The notes beneath the pieces were generated by a model. The model worked only from the letters and a program-made list of their open reading frames with translations, made no database searches and was not told the origin of the DNA. The translations under genes and the position numbers were made by a program. This document shows positions 9,872 through 21,960 of a DNA stretch of 64,000 bases, one piece after another. The DNA comes from Stachybotrys elegans (lineage: Eukaryota > Ascomycota > Sordariomycetes > Hypocreales > Stachybotryaceae): the NCBI GenBank assembly GCA_020746835.1, contig JAGPNK010000001.1, forward strand, positions 5,270,001 to 5,334,000. The letters run 5' to 3'. Every line of letters begins with the position of its first letter. Positions within the stretch are counted from its first letter, which is position 1.

Positions 9872-12542
9872 CTAAAAGTAAAACTGCTGATGAGGCTGAC
9901 CTGGGGGCGGCTGGGCCAGAAAATCGAAGTTCATAGCATCCATGCTCGAGTTCCACGAGTCGGGAGATTCTGCACCATTAGCGGTTGCCAGGGTTGTGGT
10001 TTGCGTTCAAACCGTGTGAGGAAGAGGGGAGACTTACCGACCCAGATGGAATGGAATAGATCCATGGGCGCCATGTACTGAGACGGATCGACGAGTCCGG
10101 CTCCGTTGTCGAGGGGCACGCCGGGCTGCAGCTGTTGCGGAAAGGGGATTCTGGGGTCGTTTGTTAGGACACTCGGAGTGTAGGCTGAGGTGAATTCTGA
10201 CCCTGAGAAGTCCTGTAGAGAAGCTCCATTCTGCATCTCCGCCATGGCCATGGCGGCGTCCTCGCGAGGGTCGGTGCCGTGCAGAGCGCGGTATTGTTGA
10301 TTGGCTGCCGATGGCTGCTGAGAGGATTGGAGCAGCAGTGGCGTTCGGTTTCCACTACCCGCGGTGGAGGAGTCGCCTTCCTTCTTAAGGGCCGTACCCA
10401 CGATAGATCCATGAGCGTAGATGTTCTTGAGGGCAGTCAAGGCACGGTATAGGGGGCCGGATAGTTCAATATCTTTATCGGTCTGTACCACATGCGGTTC
10501 AGGGGAAGAGACATCCTTCGCTGCAGTTGCAGAGAGAGCTTGGATCAAATCGCCTTGAAGTTGACGGACTTCGGGATCTGCCTGTGTCTCGCACATGATC
10601 CCGAGCAACAATGCTGACGAGAGCCCGTGGTAGGTGAAGGCCCAGCTCCGAGTGGGGATGACGGAAAGCTGATGCATGGCGAGGAACATGCGCACCGTTT
10701 CTGTGAGATTCTCCTTGCACTTGTCCGCCAGAGCCTTCTTCTGGTGCGGGTCAAAGGGACAATCGCGCTTGAGAGCCGGCCGGCAGGCTACTGATATCAC
10801 GAAGGAGGTGTGTAGGCGAACCGCATAGTACTGAAGGCGATGGAGGGCCGATTTGCAGCTGTCCTTCTCCCTCATGTATCCTCGCGTTTGACCACGGAGA
10901 GCTTCTACTGCTTCGCAATTCTCAATGATCTGGGCGTACGAGGCGGCTGATGCCATGTCGGGATTGAGTCGGCGAGAGATAATCTCAATCAAGTGGTACA
11001 TGGTTTCAAGATACGTGTAGCCGCTGGAAGAGGATTCCGTTGCGATGGGGATCGAACAGCTGGGGAAGTTGGTCACGGGAGCTCTGTGACGATAGACTTA
11101 GCAACCTCCAGCTATACTGTTTTAGTGAGACATACCTGTCGAAGGAAAGCGAGGTCAGGGTATCGTGCCAAATACATGTCCACCAAAGTTTACGGCGCGT
11201 CATTTCTTTCGACTTGGGACTGGCCCGGGTGCCCTCACGGTCCTCGACGGAAGGCCGATGAAGGCCGAGGGATTGCGCCAGCCGGCAGGTCAGACCGAGA
11301 AGAGCCCATGACGCCTCGGCTTTCATGTCATTGACGAGGACGAAGCTGATGAGAAGCATGGCCTGCATCGAGTCGAAGGAAGGTCTACTGATGTGAGAAC
11401 AAGTCGCTTAGAACAACGGGTATTCTTACCTGAGAAGGAAATTCCCGAGTCGCAGGAAGTGGAAAGAGATTTGCATGTACTTTTGGGCATCTTTGGTACG
11501 GGTGTGATAGGGCGATTCGTGGTACTGGGAGCCCACGGCAAGGACGGCAAAGAGAATGGCCAACCAGGACGCCGTGACTGTTCGAGACGATTTGACTGTG
11601 CTCTTGGCATTGCGTGAGCGGTCCTCAAGGTACACCATCAGATTGGATTCGAGCTCGTCGATGTCCATTACAAATCCCCAGAAAGGTTGGGGAATCTCCT
11701 TGTATGTACGGAACAGCCTAGAAGAGTTAGAGAAACTACCACGGCTAGAAGGCTGAGACGTACTTCATGACTTCTCTATCTGACGGCAGCTCCGTGGAAA
11801 TGTCCTGTGTCAGGCGTTGCAGGTGATGGGATGACATGAGAGGAAAGGGAGCGGAGGTGTCAAGGCCGAGGATGGACCTAACATCTTGACGAATATCGAC
11901 ATTGCCGGTCCTGTTGTTGCTGGAAGACTGCTCGCGAAGGAGGGCGGGGATGCTGTTTTGGCCCAGGTAGCGGTCGGCAGCGGAATCGGAATCGTCAAGA
12001 CTGCCTGGGAGGGCGGTCAACAATGACTTCAGGCCATGAGCGGCGGGACGAGACGCACCTAGTGTCCGCGGCCAGCTGTCCTGGCGCTCGAGGCTGGAGC
12101 GGGGGTGAGCCTCGGACATGGAGCGCGCCCGCTTGCGACCAACGGTGGCCTCGGAGGAGGAGGTAGCCTTGGACATGGTGGTGCGGTTGGGCTTGTAGGA
12201 GCACAGCTGGGGGTGCTCCCGCTTGACGCAGTTCTCACATGGCTGCTTGTTGTCACATTTCACCTTGCGTTGGCGGCACGGCCAACATGCGGTTCCTGCG
12301 ACAGCGTTAGTGATCCGAGCCTTTGGGACGATTTTCCCGCCTAGACGGGGCCGAAGCATGGGCATGATGGGATGGAGGAAGAGGGGCGGACGGGACAAGA
12401 CAAGGCACGATGGGAACAGCCAAGAGATGGTCTCACCATAGCGGACTTTTCGATGCGAGTGGATGATACGACTGGCCTCTTCCGGGGTTAGGTCGTCGAC
12501 GACTGCGTGCTCGTCGGCCCCGTGCTCGTTCTCGTCAGTCAT
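9872..12542 (-). CDS. Zn(II)2Cys6 fungal transcription factor
   Basis: Six exons: 12542-12437, 12340-11764, 11717-11430, 11387-11136, 11083-10038, 9969-9872. Introns are 96, 46, 42, 52 and 68 bp; all junctions are in phase and give 788 residues. The start is the ATG at 12542. An upstream ATG at 12626 in the same frame would add 28 residues. The zinc cluster is Cys54-X2-Cys57-X6-Cys64-X5-Cys70-X2-Cys73-X8-Cys82, within ACWPCRQRKVKCD. A fungal_trans middle homology region follows, recognisable at YKEIPQPFWGFVMDIDEL, SRPSFDSMQAMLLISFVL, GLTCRLAQSLGLHR and TRRKLWWTCIWHDTLTSLSFDR. The C-terminus is Gln/Pro-rich (LAQPPPGQPHQQFYF) and may activate transcription. The protein is a nuclear DNA-binding regulator. 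The target pathway is not evident, and none of the neighbours forms an obvious cluster with it. Confidence 0.92.
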
Positions 12543-13435
12543 TGGAGTGCGAAGTTTGGACCAGTTGAGCTGTGGCAAAAAAGTTATGGGGTCAACGATC
12601 GCGAGCTGATCCAAGAGAGCAGCCAAAATGTGGGGAAGACAAGACGGGAGTTTCAGTCTCGAGCCCGCGCCGCACTGTGCCTGAGCTGGGTAGAGCGCGC
12701 GCGAAGAGCGATGGTGGATTGGATGCAGATTGGCAGATCAGAGTCCTGGGAAGAAGGCTGGATCCCGAACCTCCGAGATGAGGGCGCCGGTCGGATTAAA
12801 TACGGCGACTTTTGCTAGCTGTGGCTGCTAGTCGCGGCAAGGAATTTCCAGGGACCTAAACATGGCAAGCAGGCCTGGTTGGTCTGAGCTGACATGACAT
12901 GGGCGTTTTACCCCGCAGCCGGTTGCCGGCAAACACGCCTCCAGTACCTCACCTAGAAGGTAGGTACCTAGCTGAGCTCTTGCCGTGTTTGCGACTGTTT
13001 GCCTAAGAGGACGCGGCAGCTGCAAGCGCCAGCCTGCCATGCCTGCCCGAATTTTCCTTATCACTTTCCCTAAACCTCACAACCCTCCGTTCCCCCTCAT
13101 CTTCTCCTCGAGCCCCTCCTCCACCCCATCGTCAAGTTCGGCGAGCCGCGCCGAACCACGCCCCAGCCTCCAGAAGACCCTTGGTAGAAGACCCTGGGCT
13201 CTTTCGCGACAGTATCAAGCTCATCCAAATTGGGTCAGAGGCGGGGTTTGGTTGATCTGATCCCTCCGTTGCTTCCGAAAACAGTCACGCATTCTCTCCT
13301 TTGGATCAACAACCGAATGGCCTTGGAGGGTCTGGGAGCACCCCCATTCTTTATCGCTTCTTCTCTAGCTTTGCTTGAGCCTATTGGCTCTCACTTCTTG
13401 CCACTTCGCATCCTACCATCCTCCTCGGCCTTATC
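12543..13435. promoter_or_regulatory. divergent promoter region, transcription factor / RdRP
   Basis: About 0.9 kb between divergently transcribed genes. It contains an imperfect palindrome built on TAGGTACCTAG at about 12958-12971 and a CT-rich tract at about 13065-13130 next to the RdRP start, typical of fungal core promoters. No gene is seen. Confidence 0.5.
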
Positions 13436-16400
13436 ATGCCGTTATCTCACCCAGATGGTGCCACGCGTACCGCTGACGGCTTCAGAGCGTGTATCCGCTC
13501 GCTCAACAGCGAATACGGGCTTGACATCCGTCTGCCTGACCCCACGCTATCCCCTCGGAAACACAAGGCAACTCTGAGGTCACCAGAGGAGCACCAGGCC
13601 AATGACGCTTATAAGCGAATTCAGGTCCTGTACTATAACGACAATGATCTATTAAACCACAGCCTCAATACGTTCTACCACGTTGCTGCCGACTTCACTC
13701 AGCATCCGACAGTTCCTGGTGCCTATCCTGACCCACTTGGTGCCCGCCATCTTCCTGCCACGGAACGGGCCGCGCTACTCAAGCTCCTCTTACAGTGTCT
13801 GCCCGATAGCCAGGATATTCTTCAGAAGAGAGTGTCGCCACCGGTCCCCTATGTTACAGTCAAGAAGGCAAAGTGTTTGTTTCCTGCAAGCACAGGAAAT
13901 GATGGAGTCTCGTCGAGTTTCAGCAGCGTCGATGACATTCCCGTTCGAAGCTCTCTCGGCGGATTGGGCGTCACCCACCCTCCTCCGCTTGATGATGCAG
14001 ACTGGGACATGGTCGCACCGCGAAGTTCAGTGTCCATGAGGAACAACACTTCATTCGCAACTGTATCGTCGCTCCCAACACGCCAGTCGTTCACGTCAGG
14101 ATATTCCTCTTCTGTTGTCAATGATGATACTCCTATGACCACCCAGAGCAGTCCACCAGACGACGAGGAACAGTTGGAAGCCGCGTCGAAATCCTTCAGC
14201 GGGCTTGCTTCTGATTATCCGGTGTCCGATTACCCCGGGCTTCCCAACCTCCATTGTGGGGAAGAAAAGTTCCTTCACATCTGGCGTGAGTATGGCCTGG
14301 CTGCTTTCTGTGCATGACTCTAACTACTTGCAGCCAAGCCGCCCCCTCCATCAGGACATCCAATCCCTCTGGCCATTCTCTTCGAGGTAACCAGGCTTGC
14401 GAATCACTGCAATGTTGACTTGAGCAAAGTCGATATTGGCTTTCGCCCAGATGCAGCCTGGAGTGATCAAATGAAGCTGAGGGAAAAGCTCAAAGATCTT
14501 CCCGCATTTCATGACAAAAAATTGCCTCCTACCAATGATCCGGCTGCATGGAAAGCTGCGCTCAACAATTTCCAAGTTGGGGAAAAGGCTGTAACGCTAT
14601 CTGTTGATCTCAAATACCGAACTGACGTGCGAGGTCCCTTGTTCGATGTTGTCATCAACCCACTGAAGAAGCCCGAGCTCAGCCATCGCCTTGGGAGACG
14701 GTTCGGTGCTGATCGTTTCCTTGAGGTTAATCTGGAGCGGCCAGACTCCAGGCCCAAAGCTTTGAGCGGTCGCAATGGTCATGACAAGGTGGTCTCATGG
14801 CTGACGCAGGAAAGACACCACTTCCTTGGGAGGGTTTGGAACGCCTTTTTTATGAGAACGGTGGACAAGCCCGAAAAGAGGTTTCAGGTCTACTTCTTCG
14901 CCACCGACGGCGATAGCTTTACCAATCCCACTGCACCAGGCCCGCCACCTCCTACAGAAGCTCTGGACCTTGAGAATCGAACAAAATTAGGGCTGGATGG
15001 TCTCTTGACCTGGGCACTAAACTTGCCTGCCAATGTTTCTGAACAGCCACCGCTGAAACTCTTCTGTCGCCTCGCGTTGAGTAAGTCCAGATGCGAAAGT
15101 CGAAGTCATCTCATCTAACGTTCTCACAGGCGTTGGTCGCACAGTGCCCACAATAACACTGGAACTTCGTCAAATCCGGCATCGAAAGGACATAACATCA
15201 CCCAAGATCATGAATGACGGAATCGGCCGAATTTCACGCAGTCTGACTGCAAAGATCGCCAAGCGCCTCGGCTCGGACGAGATACCTGCTGCCTTTCAGG
15301 CACGTTTTGGCAGTGCCAAAGGCATGTGGATGGTAGATGTGGAAGACGATGGCCTTGTTGAGGATGACTGGATAGAAATCTATGAATCCCAGAAGAAGTG
15401 GAAATGCGACTACACAGACGTCCATCATCGGACATTCGAAGTTAAGAGTTGGCCAGGCCGACCTAGTCCCGCGTCAGCCAACCAGCAGCTGATACCTATC
15501 CTGGAGGAACAGTCCCTTGACAAGAAGGCTATGAGGGAGACTTTGGCAAAGCACCTGTTAGCTCACATCCAGGAAAGACTTGTTATGGAGGAATCTGCGC
15601 TCAACGACCCGAGAGTCTGTAGACTATGGCTGCAACAAGACCTGATAGGGACCAAGCACCAAGCCGCTGACTTCATTTCCTTCACGGGTGGACTACCCGA
15701 TCGCGATGCGCACATCGTGTCATTTCTCCTCGACTCTGGATTCAGCCCGACCAAGCTTTCGTTCCTCAAGGACATTATCGAGAAGATCAAAAAAGACAGG
15801 ATCAATGCCTTGGATACCAAGATCAACTTTACAATCCCTCAGTCAACGAGCTTGCTTATGCTTGCAGATTTCTCAGGAACCCTTGAAGAAGGCGAGATTT
15901 ACGTTGCATTCTCGACGGACTTTGAGGTTGAGGACTACACAGACTCCAGACTGGATGATATCGATGTTCTCGTTGCTAGGATGCCCGCTCATTACCCCAG
16001 CGACATCCAAAAAGCCCGTGCTGTGAGCCCGAAGGCACTGCGCAAGCTTCGGAACGTGGTTGTCTTCTCCATGAAGGGCGAGCGACCCCTTGCCGATTTG
16101 CTCTCGGGTGGTGATTACGACGGCGACCGTGCCTGGATTTGCTGGGATCCAGATATTGTCAGCAATTTTGTGAGTGTTGACGTTCCCAAGACACCGGACC
16201 TGTTGGAAGCCGGCTATCTTCGCAAGTCGCCACTGAAGGCTCATGATTTGCAATCGACTGATGGAAACGTTGAATACTTTTGTCGCCGCTTCATCTATGA
16301 GTCCTTCAGGTTTACCATGAATGAGAGCATCCTGGGCGTTTGTACGAGTTTCAAGGAAAAGTATTGCTACCACTTTGGGATCAGAATCAGCGATCCGAAA

Positions 16401-17279
16401 ATCGTCATTTTGTCGAGGCTTCTCGGTGATCTGGTCGACCAAGTCAAGCAGGGAATTATTTTCGAGTGGGCAGACTGGAAACGCTTCCAGAAGGAGGTTC
16501 TCGGATACGACCCCCCGCCTTCCAAAAGCTTGCCCGAGCCGCATTACAACATCACAAAGGCCAAAGAAAGCTCATACAGACGTTTAGGCAGATATGATTC
16601 TATCTTGGATTTCCTTCGATTCAACGTGGCTGTACCTGCGACGAAGGAAGCCATGATCAAAAGTGACAGGGCGCTACAGGGTATACGACCGGTCAAATAT
16701 GATGAGGATCTAACTTACCTGTACAACTACTTTGAAGCACAGGAAAAGGATTTTGAGTCATTCAAGACGGTTCGAGTGAAGTTGCGGGAGGATTTGGAGA
16801 CGCACTATGGCCAGTGGCGTGATACGGTGAACCAAAACTTGTTCACAGAAAGAGTCATGATGACCCATAGAGCATGGGTGGATATCGCTCCAGATCCGAA
16901 GGTTGTTGCTTCCTGTCCAGCACTGAGGATATTTCTCGGAATATGGGGTGATGATCATCATAACTCCAGCATGTGGATGCTTCTGAAGGCATCGACTACC
17001 TTCCACAAGTTTTATAATGGCAACGAGAAGTTTGCCTGGAGAATGGCGGGTCGCCAGCTTGCACTGCTCAAGGGCCTCCGCCTCTCTCGCAAACTATCGG
17101 CCGGAGGACCCAGCGCAGCGGTCCTGGTGACACCGGATATGTGGGCAGCGCTGCGGCCTAATAAGAAGTTTATAAAGTCGCGCATGGCTCTGCAAGACGA
17201 CGACGAGTTCAACAGCGCCGCCGCCCTGCATGATGTCGCTCAATATGATGAGGACGGTGGCGAGGTGGATGATGCCTAG
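13436..17279 (+). CDS. cellular RNA-dependent RNA polymerase (RNA silencing)
   Basis: Three exons, 13436-14285, 14334-15080 and 15130-17279, with introns of 48 and 49 bp; all junctions are in phase and give 1248 residues. The catalytic motif of eukaryotic double-psi-beta-barrel RdRPs is present as DYDGD at about residue 860, in the context LLSGGDYDGDRAWICWDP. Supporting segments are PLAILFEVTRLANHCNVDL, SVGRTVPTITLELRQI and PKALRKLRNVVVFSMKGERPLADLLSGG. The family (QDE-1, SAD-1, RRP-3 in Neurospora) makes double-stranded RNA for quelling, DNA-damage small RNAs or meiotic silencing. The sequence alone does not tell me which paralogue this is. Length is near but below Neurospora QDE-1 and SAD-1. 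The N-terminal 300 residues are low-complexity, Ser-rich and poorly conserved. This is a host gene, not a mycovirus insertion: it has introns and the cellular-type catalytic core. Confidence 0.93.
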
Positions 17280-17845
17280 ACGAGCCAGGTTTGGATTATC
17301 GTTTTGTGTAGTAGCCGAGGGTTGGCGTATGGTTATTCAGACAAGCAGATGGTGTTGAAGGACAGAATGGGTATAGATGGAGTTGGATGAGCATGGGACG
17401 CCATGTCTCTTGGTTATAGTAGACATGTTGGGCATGTACGCATCACTTGGTGCCAGCTTCAGGAATAATGTAATGATGATACGGCTTCAGAATAGCCATT
17501 TCACTTGGGCACATTGTCACCAGCACGAAGACAAGAGTCGGTAAGTTAATGCAACGATAAAATATTAACCCGGATTTGAAGCGCACCGCGAGCCGTCTGG
17601 TATCGGCATGGTATATTTACATTTCAACGCCCCTTGTATCCAAATGTCCGTTACCCTCATTATTCCATATCGACGCAAAGAAAAGAAAGGAGGGAGGGGT
17701 GTCAGCCCGTGTAGTAAATGTGAGCAGTAGGTAGTCCAAGGGAAGACAGGGGGAGGTGTAGCTATGTACGTGTAGAAGATATGTCGTAAGTGGGTAAATC
17801 TGCTGCTGCCTGATGTGGGATTTTGTGTTTTCATGTTGCGCTTCT
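17280..17845. other. convergent 3' intergenic region
   Basis: RdRP and the arylsulfotransferase-like gene converge here. The sequence is moderately AT-rich with no open frame of note. A GATAAAATATTAA stretch at about 17554-17566 could serve as a 3'-end element. Confidence 0.45.
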
Positions 17846-19767
17846 TTAGTTCTCAAGGTCGACGCGTTTGTAACGGCCCTTCTCGCCGGCATCTGAGTAG
17901 CGCCGACGCCAGAAGTAGCGGACGACGTAGAAAACGAGTGCGATGGCGACGATGGAGCCCGCGGCGACGCCGAGGTTGTTGCTGCTACTGACGGGGGATT
18001 CCTGTTGGGGAGCCTCCTCTGAGGGGGCGGGGGGCTCCTTGTCCTCGGGCGGGAAGACGCTGTCGATGCCGGCCTGCATCATGACGGGCTTGCCGTTCTC
18101 CATATCGATGACAAAGGAGGAGCCGAGAATTTCACCGTTGGCGGTCAGGGCGGCAGCGCCAATGTAGCGGTCTGTGTGATTCCAGCCGAGGTAGATCTGG
18201 GTCTCGAAACCGGTGCGGTTAGCCATGGTGACGACGTTTTGCCAGCCGTTAATGGTGGAGGCGTTGTTGGAGGCGAGCTGGCAAGGTCAGTATCTGGTGA
18301 CAGAGAGCAAGGGCAGACATGTCTACTTACAATGGCCCATTGGGCTACATCGGTAGCGCCGTTCCAGGAGACGTAGACGGTTGCGTCGAGGGCCGTCTTG
18401 CGAGGGGCGTCGATGGCGACGCTGGGAGGCCAGGTAGGACGGCCGGTCCACTTGCCCTTGCTGACTCGGTAGGCAAACATGTCGGAGAGGAATCCAGCAC
18501 CCAGGTTACCGCGCTGAATATCCATGACGGGCTTGCCATCGGGTGTGAACTCAACGAACCCGGGGTTGTAGCCGAAACCAAGCATGACATTGCCGCTCTC
18601 GAGGGCCTGGAAGCCACCCATGGCGCCCGAATCGAGACCTTTGGGGTGATAGTACTCCTGGACGAGGCGGGCCGTCTTCTGGGCGGCGTCGATCTCGATG
18701 TGCAGTCCGCGGGTCTTGCAGTCGCCCTTGCACAGACCGGTGCGCTCGCCGTGGTTGTCGAACATGGTGATGTGGCTCTGGTTCTTGTAGAAGCGGGCGT
18801 CGTGCTGCCAGCCAAAGTTGGTGGCCTTGCCGTCGCTCAGGTCCTTGAACTCGTTGCGCTTGCCGCCGAGGTTCCAGATGGGCTTGCCAGTCTTGCCATC
18901 GATGAAGGTGAGCATGTTCATGTGTCGGCTGGAGACCAGGTAGTTGCCGTCCTCAGTCTGTGATCATGTTAGAGGGGTTTCACGAGTAGAGAAGGGTGGG
19001 AGGTGGCATACCTTGCGGATGGAGTTGATGTGGAAAAAGTCGAAACCCGAGTTTTCGCCAACACCGTAGGCCTTGGAATAGCTTGCGAAGCTGTCGGCGA
19101 TGTCGAAGTGCTTGGAAGCGGACCAGTCGAAGACGACCTCGTTGGTGACGGGGTTGATTTCCTGGAAGCCACTATCCATGAGAAGAGCGTCGTCAGGACC
19201 GCCAACTCTAGAGCAGTTGTAGGGGATGTTGAAGTAGGTAGAGAAGATGACGTTGCCCTCGGGAGAGAAAGACATTTCGTGCATGTCGGCAAGGGCGCCG
19301 CGCAGACCCTGGGCACTGACGTTGTACTTGAGGTGGTAGTTCTCGTCGAAGACAAGGCAGAAGCCATTGGCGTGGCCGCGAGTGTGGCCGCCTTCCCAGA
19401 AGGTAAAGTATGGCTTGCCATCGATGTATTGGACGTCGGAGTGGTAGGTGTTGACGTATCGCTGGTCAGCGTAGACGAGGCTGAGGTCGCGCGCATCGAG
19501 GATCATGGGGCCGGCCTTGTTTTTGCCATAGACGGTGCCGAGGAAGATGTAGGGCTCATCGTCGACGAGGTCGCGGTTCCAAGAGTTGACCTGGAAGACG
19601 GGGCCGATGATGTCGGAGGAGCGGTACTTCTGGCTGGGGAAGCCCTTGGAAGCCTCGGCGGCGCGGCTGAACTCGTCGAGGTTGCGGAAGAGAGAGACGT
19701 CACCGAGGACGGAGGTGGCAGCCCACAGCGCGGTGCCGGCGGCGAGGGACCACAGCGAGGGAGCCAT
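17846..19767 (-). CDS. membrane-anchored arylsulfotransferase-like (ASST) protein
   Basis: Exons 19767-19012, 18957-18331 and 18277-17846 with introns of 54 and 53 bp; frames agree and give 604 residues. The N-terminus (MAPSLWSLAAGTALWAATSVLG) is a signal peptide. The body has repeated Trp- and Gly-rich strands of a beta-propeller, including YFTFWEGGHTRGHANGFC, ADMHEMSFSPEGNVIFSTYF, DFFHINSIRK, GWQHDARFYKNQSHITMFDNHG and MGGFQALESGNVMLGFGYNP, which fit the fungal arylsulfotransferase (ASST) Pfam families. A single transmembrane helix (NNLGVAAGSIVAIALVFYVV) with a basic cytoplasmic tail follows a Pro/Glu-rich linker. It should be a type I membrane protein with an outward-facing propeller and several N-glycosylation sites. 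Bacterial ASSTs transfer sulfate between phenols; activity in the fungal proteins is not established, so the name describes fold, not proven function. Confidence 0.85.
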
Positions 19768-21960
19768 GGCAGGTCGACAGGGCGATTGTTGTATTTGAAT
19801 TGGGGATAATATGTATGTCTATGGCTGCATGTGAAGCTGTAGATGTGGGCGAATAGCGGGTGGAGCTTGGCTTGGATGGTGGTTAGACAAGCCAAGGCGA
19901 CACAACGAAAGGTGGGATGGCAAGCAAGCGAAGCGAAGCGAATAGACACTAGGAATTCGAGACTGTTTTAAGGACAGGACACATCACAGAGTGATGCAAG
20001 AAAGGAAGTGACAGCAAGGAGGGATGCTGCAACGAGGGTCAGAGTCAGACGGAAGAGGGTGAAGGAGAAAGAGGGACAAATCCAGGCGCGGTCTCGGGAC
20101 GTCGCTCTTTTAGCGGGAGAGCTGGCGCAGCCTGGACAAAATCCCAGACCGGGGTGGTAAGGAGAAAACGGCATGTATGGATGGAAGCCGTCCCAGGAAA
20201 TCATGGAAGAAAGCTGCAGCTGCATCATCAGTGGTGGATTCGTTGGCGCAGGGGGGGGGGCAGCTCCCCATTACAGGGGCGCAGAGGCTCTCGAATAGGC
20301 TGGCCAGATGGGAGGTCGTCGATAGTGCTGGATTACAGTGGGCGTGGGGCGCTGGTGGCTTGCGCAAGCTGGTGGTCATCTTTTACTCTAGCGGGCAGGG
20401 AGGTGGAGATTGGGATGACGATGCAGGGGGAAGCAAGGGCTGAAAGAGGAAGAAGAGCCTTAGTAGTGGTGGTAAAAGAAATGGCGAATGGCGAATCATG
20501 CTGGATGGTGATGGAATTGTGAGATTGATGGCACAAACTGGTAGGAGGTTGATTGCAGAACGTCGTCAGCATCCCGCATGTCTCTCTCTGCGACATGCTA
20601 CAGCAAGGACCCTAAGTATTCACTTGTTGGAGGAAGAACGAGGGGCTGGAATGATGATGGAGATGCCCCAGCTAATGATCGGCAACGATCCCGGGTGTCC
20701 ATTTCCAACCATCGACCCCCGTTTCCCTTTCTTTTACTGGACTTGGTGGGGGTGAGTGGCTTCAATAGTCGAGCTGCGTCCAACCATGCGGCTGAGCACA
20801 GTGATGGTCTCTCTCTCCTTGCCTCTTGCCTCCCTCCGAGTGCGTCTATCTTTGCCTTTGATCCTCATGTCCATCAACCCGTGACAGCGCATCCCAATCT
20901 ATCGCGGAGACGACGATCACCAGCTTCCACAAATTCCTCCATAGGTAGCATAATATGCCTGCCTGTCCCTCTGTAACACGGAGTCGCTACTGCGCATGCC
21001 AGATTAGGGGCAAGATATTCATTCGCTCCTCCTCCTTGCTGGGTTCGTTGAACCGTTGTTCGTGCCTGCCTTGTTCCATCCTGGCGGTTCGCCGACATCC
21101 GTCCCGACCCGATGATCCGATTACCGCCTCCTTCCTTCTCCTACCAACACAAAATCTTGATGCCTCTGCCAACGACTTTCACCTTCGCCATGGGCCAAAT
21201 CGCTGCTTTCGGCCACCCCAACAACACGCAGTGGAATGAATCGCCCGCTTAATCCGTCGAGGCTCTGCGCGCATCGTCTTACACTACGAGCGCCCCGCCT
21301 ACAGTTGCTGTTTCGGGCACTGCAGGCCCGCGTGTCAGATGACGCCTTTCAACGTCTCTCAGACACGTGAACAAGGTCTCAATAATCACCGTCTCATCTC
21401 ATATTTTAGACATTTTGCCTTCTTCTCGCCCCAAAGCGCACACCGACGGTGTCCCCCTCGCCCGCCAGAGCTCGCCGCTGCCGAGTGCCGCTCGGAACCG
21501 CCATTATGTACCATGGTCCCTCCACATGCATATCTGATCGTCCGACGAATCCGAATGCACTCGTGGTTTATAGTGCCACCGCGTGATCCATCTCCCAATT
21601 GGACCACCTCTGCCTTTCCTGCCCAAATAGGCATTTCGAGGACCCTCCGCCACTCTACCCGTCGCACATCAACAATTCTTTGTGGCAAAAGCTTCGTTCC
21701 AGGCCGCCCGCACGACGCGAATACCGATACTGGGATTCATGCGTGCCTAGAGCCTCATCACGCAGGGCCACGACACGATCAAACGATTGTACTCGAACCA
21801 ACTTTCCCCGGAATATGTATATGTATATATGTATATGCATAAGCTATATATGAAAGGCCGCTCCACGGGAGACAGGCCATAAAGAATATCTACTCGAACA
21901 GAACAAATCGTCTCTCCACTTGGCCAACTCGCCTTCCTACCACTGCTACCCTCCCTCCGT
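19768..21960. other. 2.2-kb intergenic region
   Basis: It holds the 5' region of the arylsulfotransferase-like gene and the 3' region of the LPMO-like gene. Open frames of up to 167 codons (for example 21339-21842, +) lack domains and coding composition. A small direct repeat GCGAA occurs at about 19927-19940. Confidence 0.5.
21811..21852 (-). terminator. TATGTA/TATATA-type 3'-end element of the LPMO-like gene
   Basis: A 40-bp AT repeat of TATGTA and TATATA units starts about 110 nt downstream of the stop of the gene at 21961-23115. Such TAYRTA runs act as efficiency elements for cleavage and polyadenylation in fungi. Assignment rests on position and composition only. Confidence 0.4.

Noticed and set aside
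13436..17279. Integrated mycovirus polymerase
   Set aside because: The catalytic core is the cellular DYDGD type, the gene has spliceosomal introns, and viral RdRP motifs such as GDD are absent.
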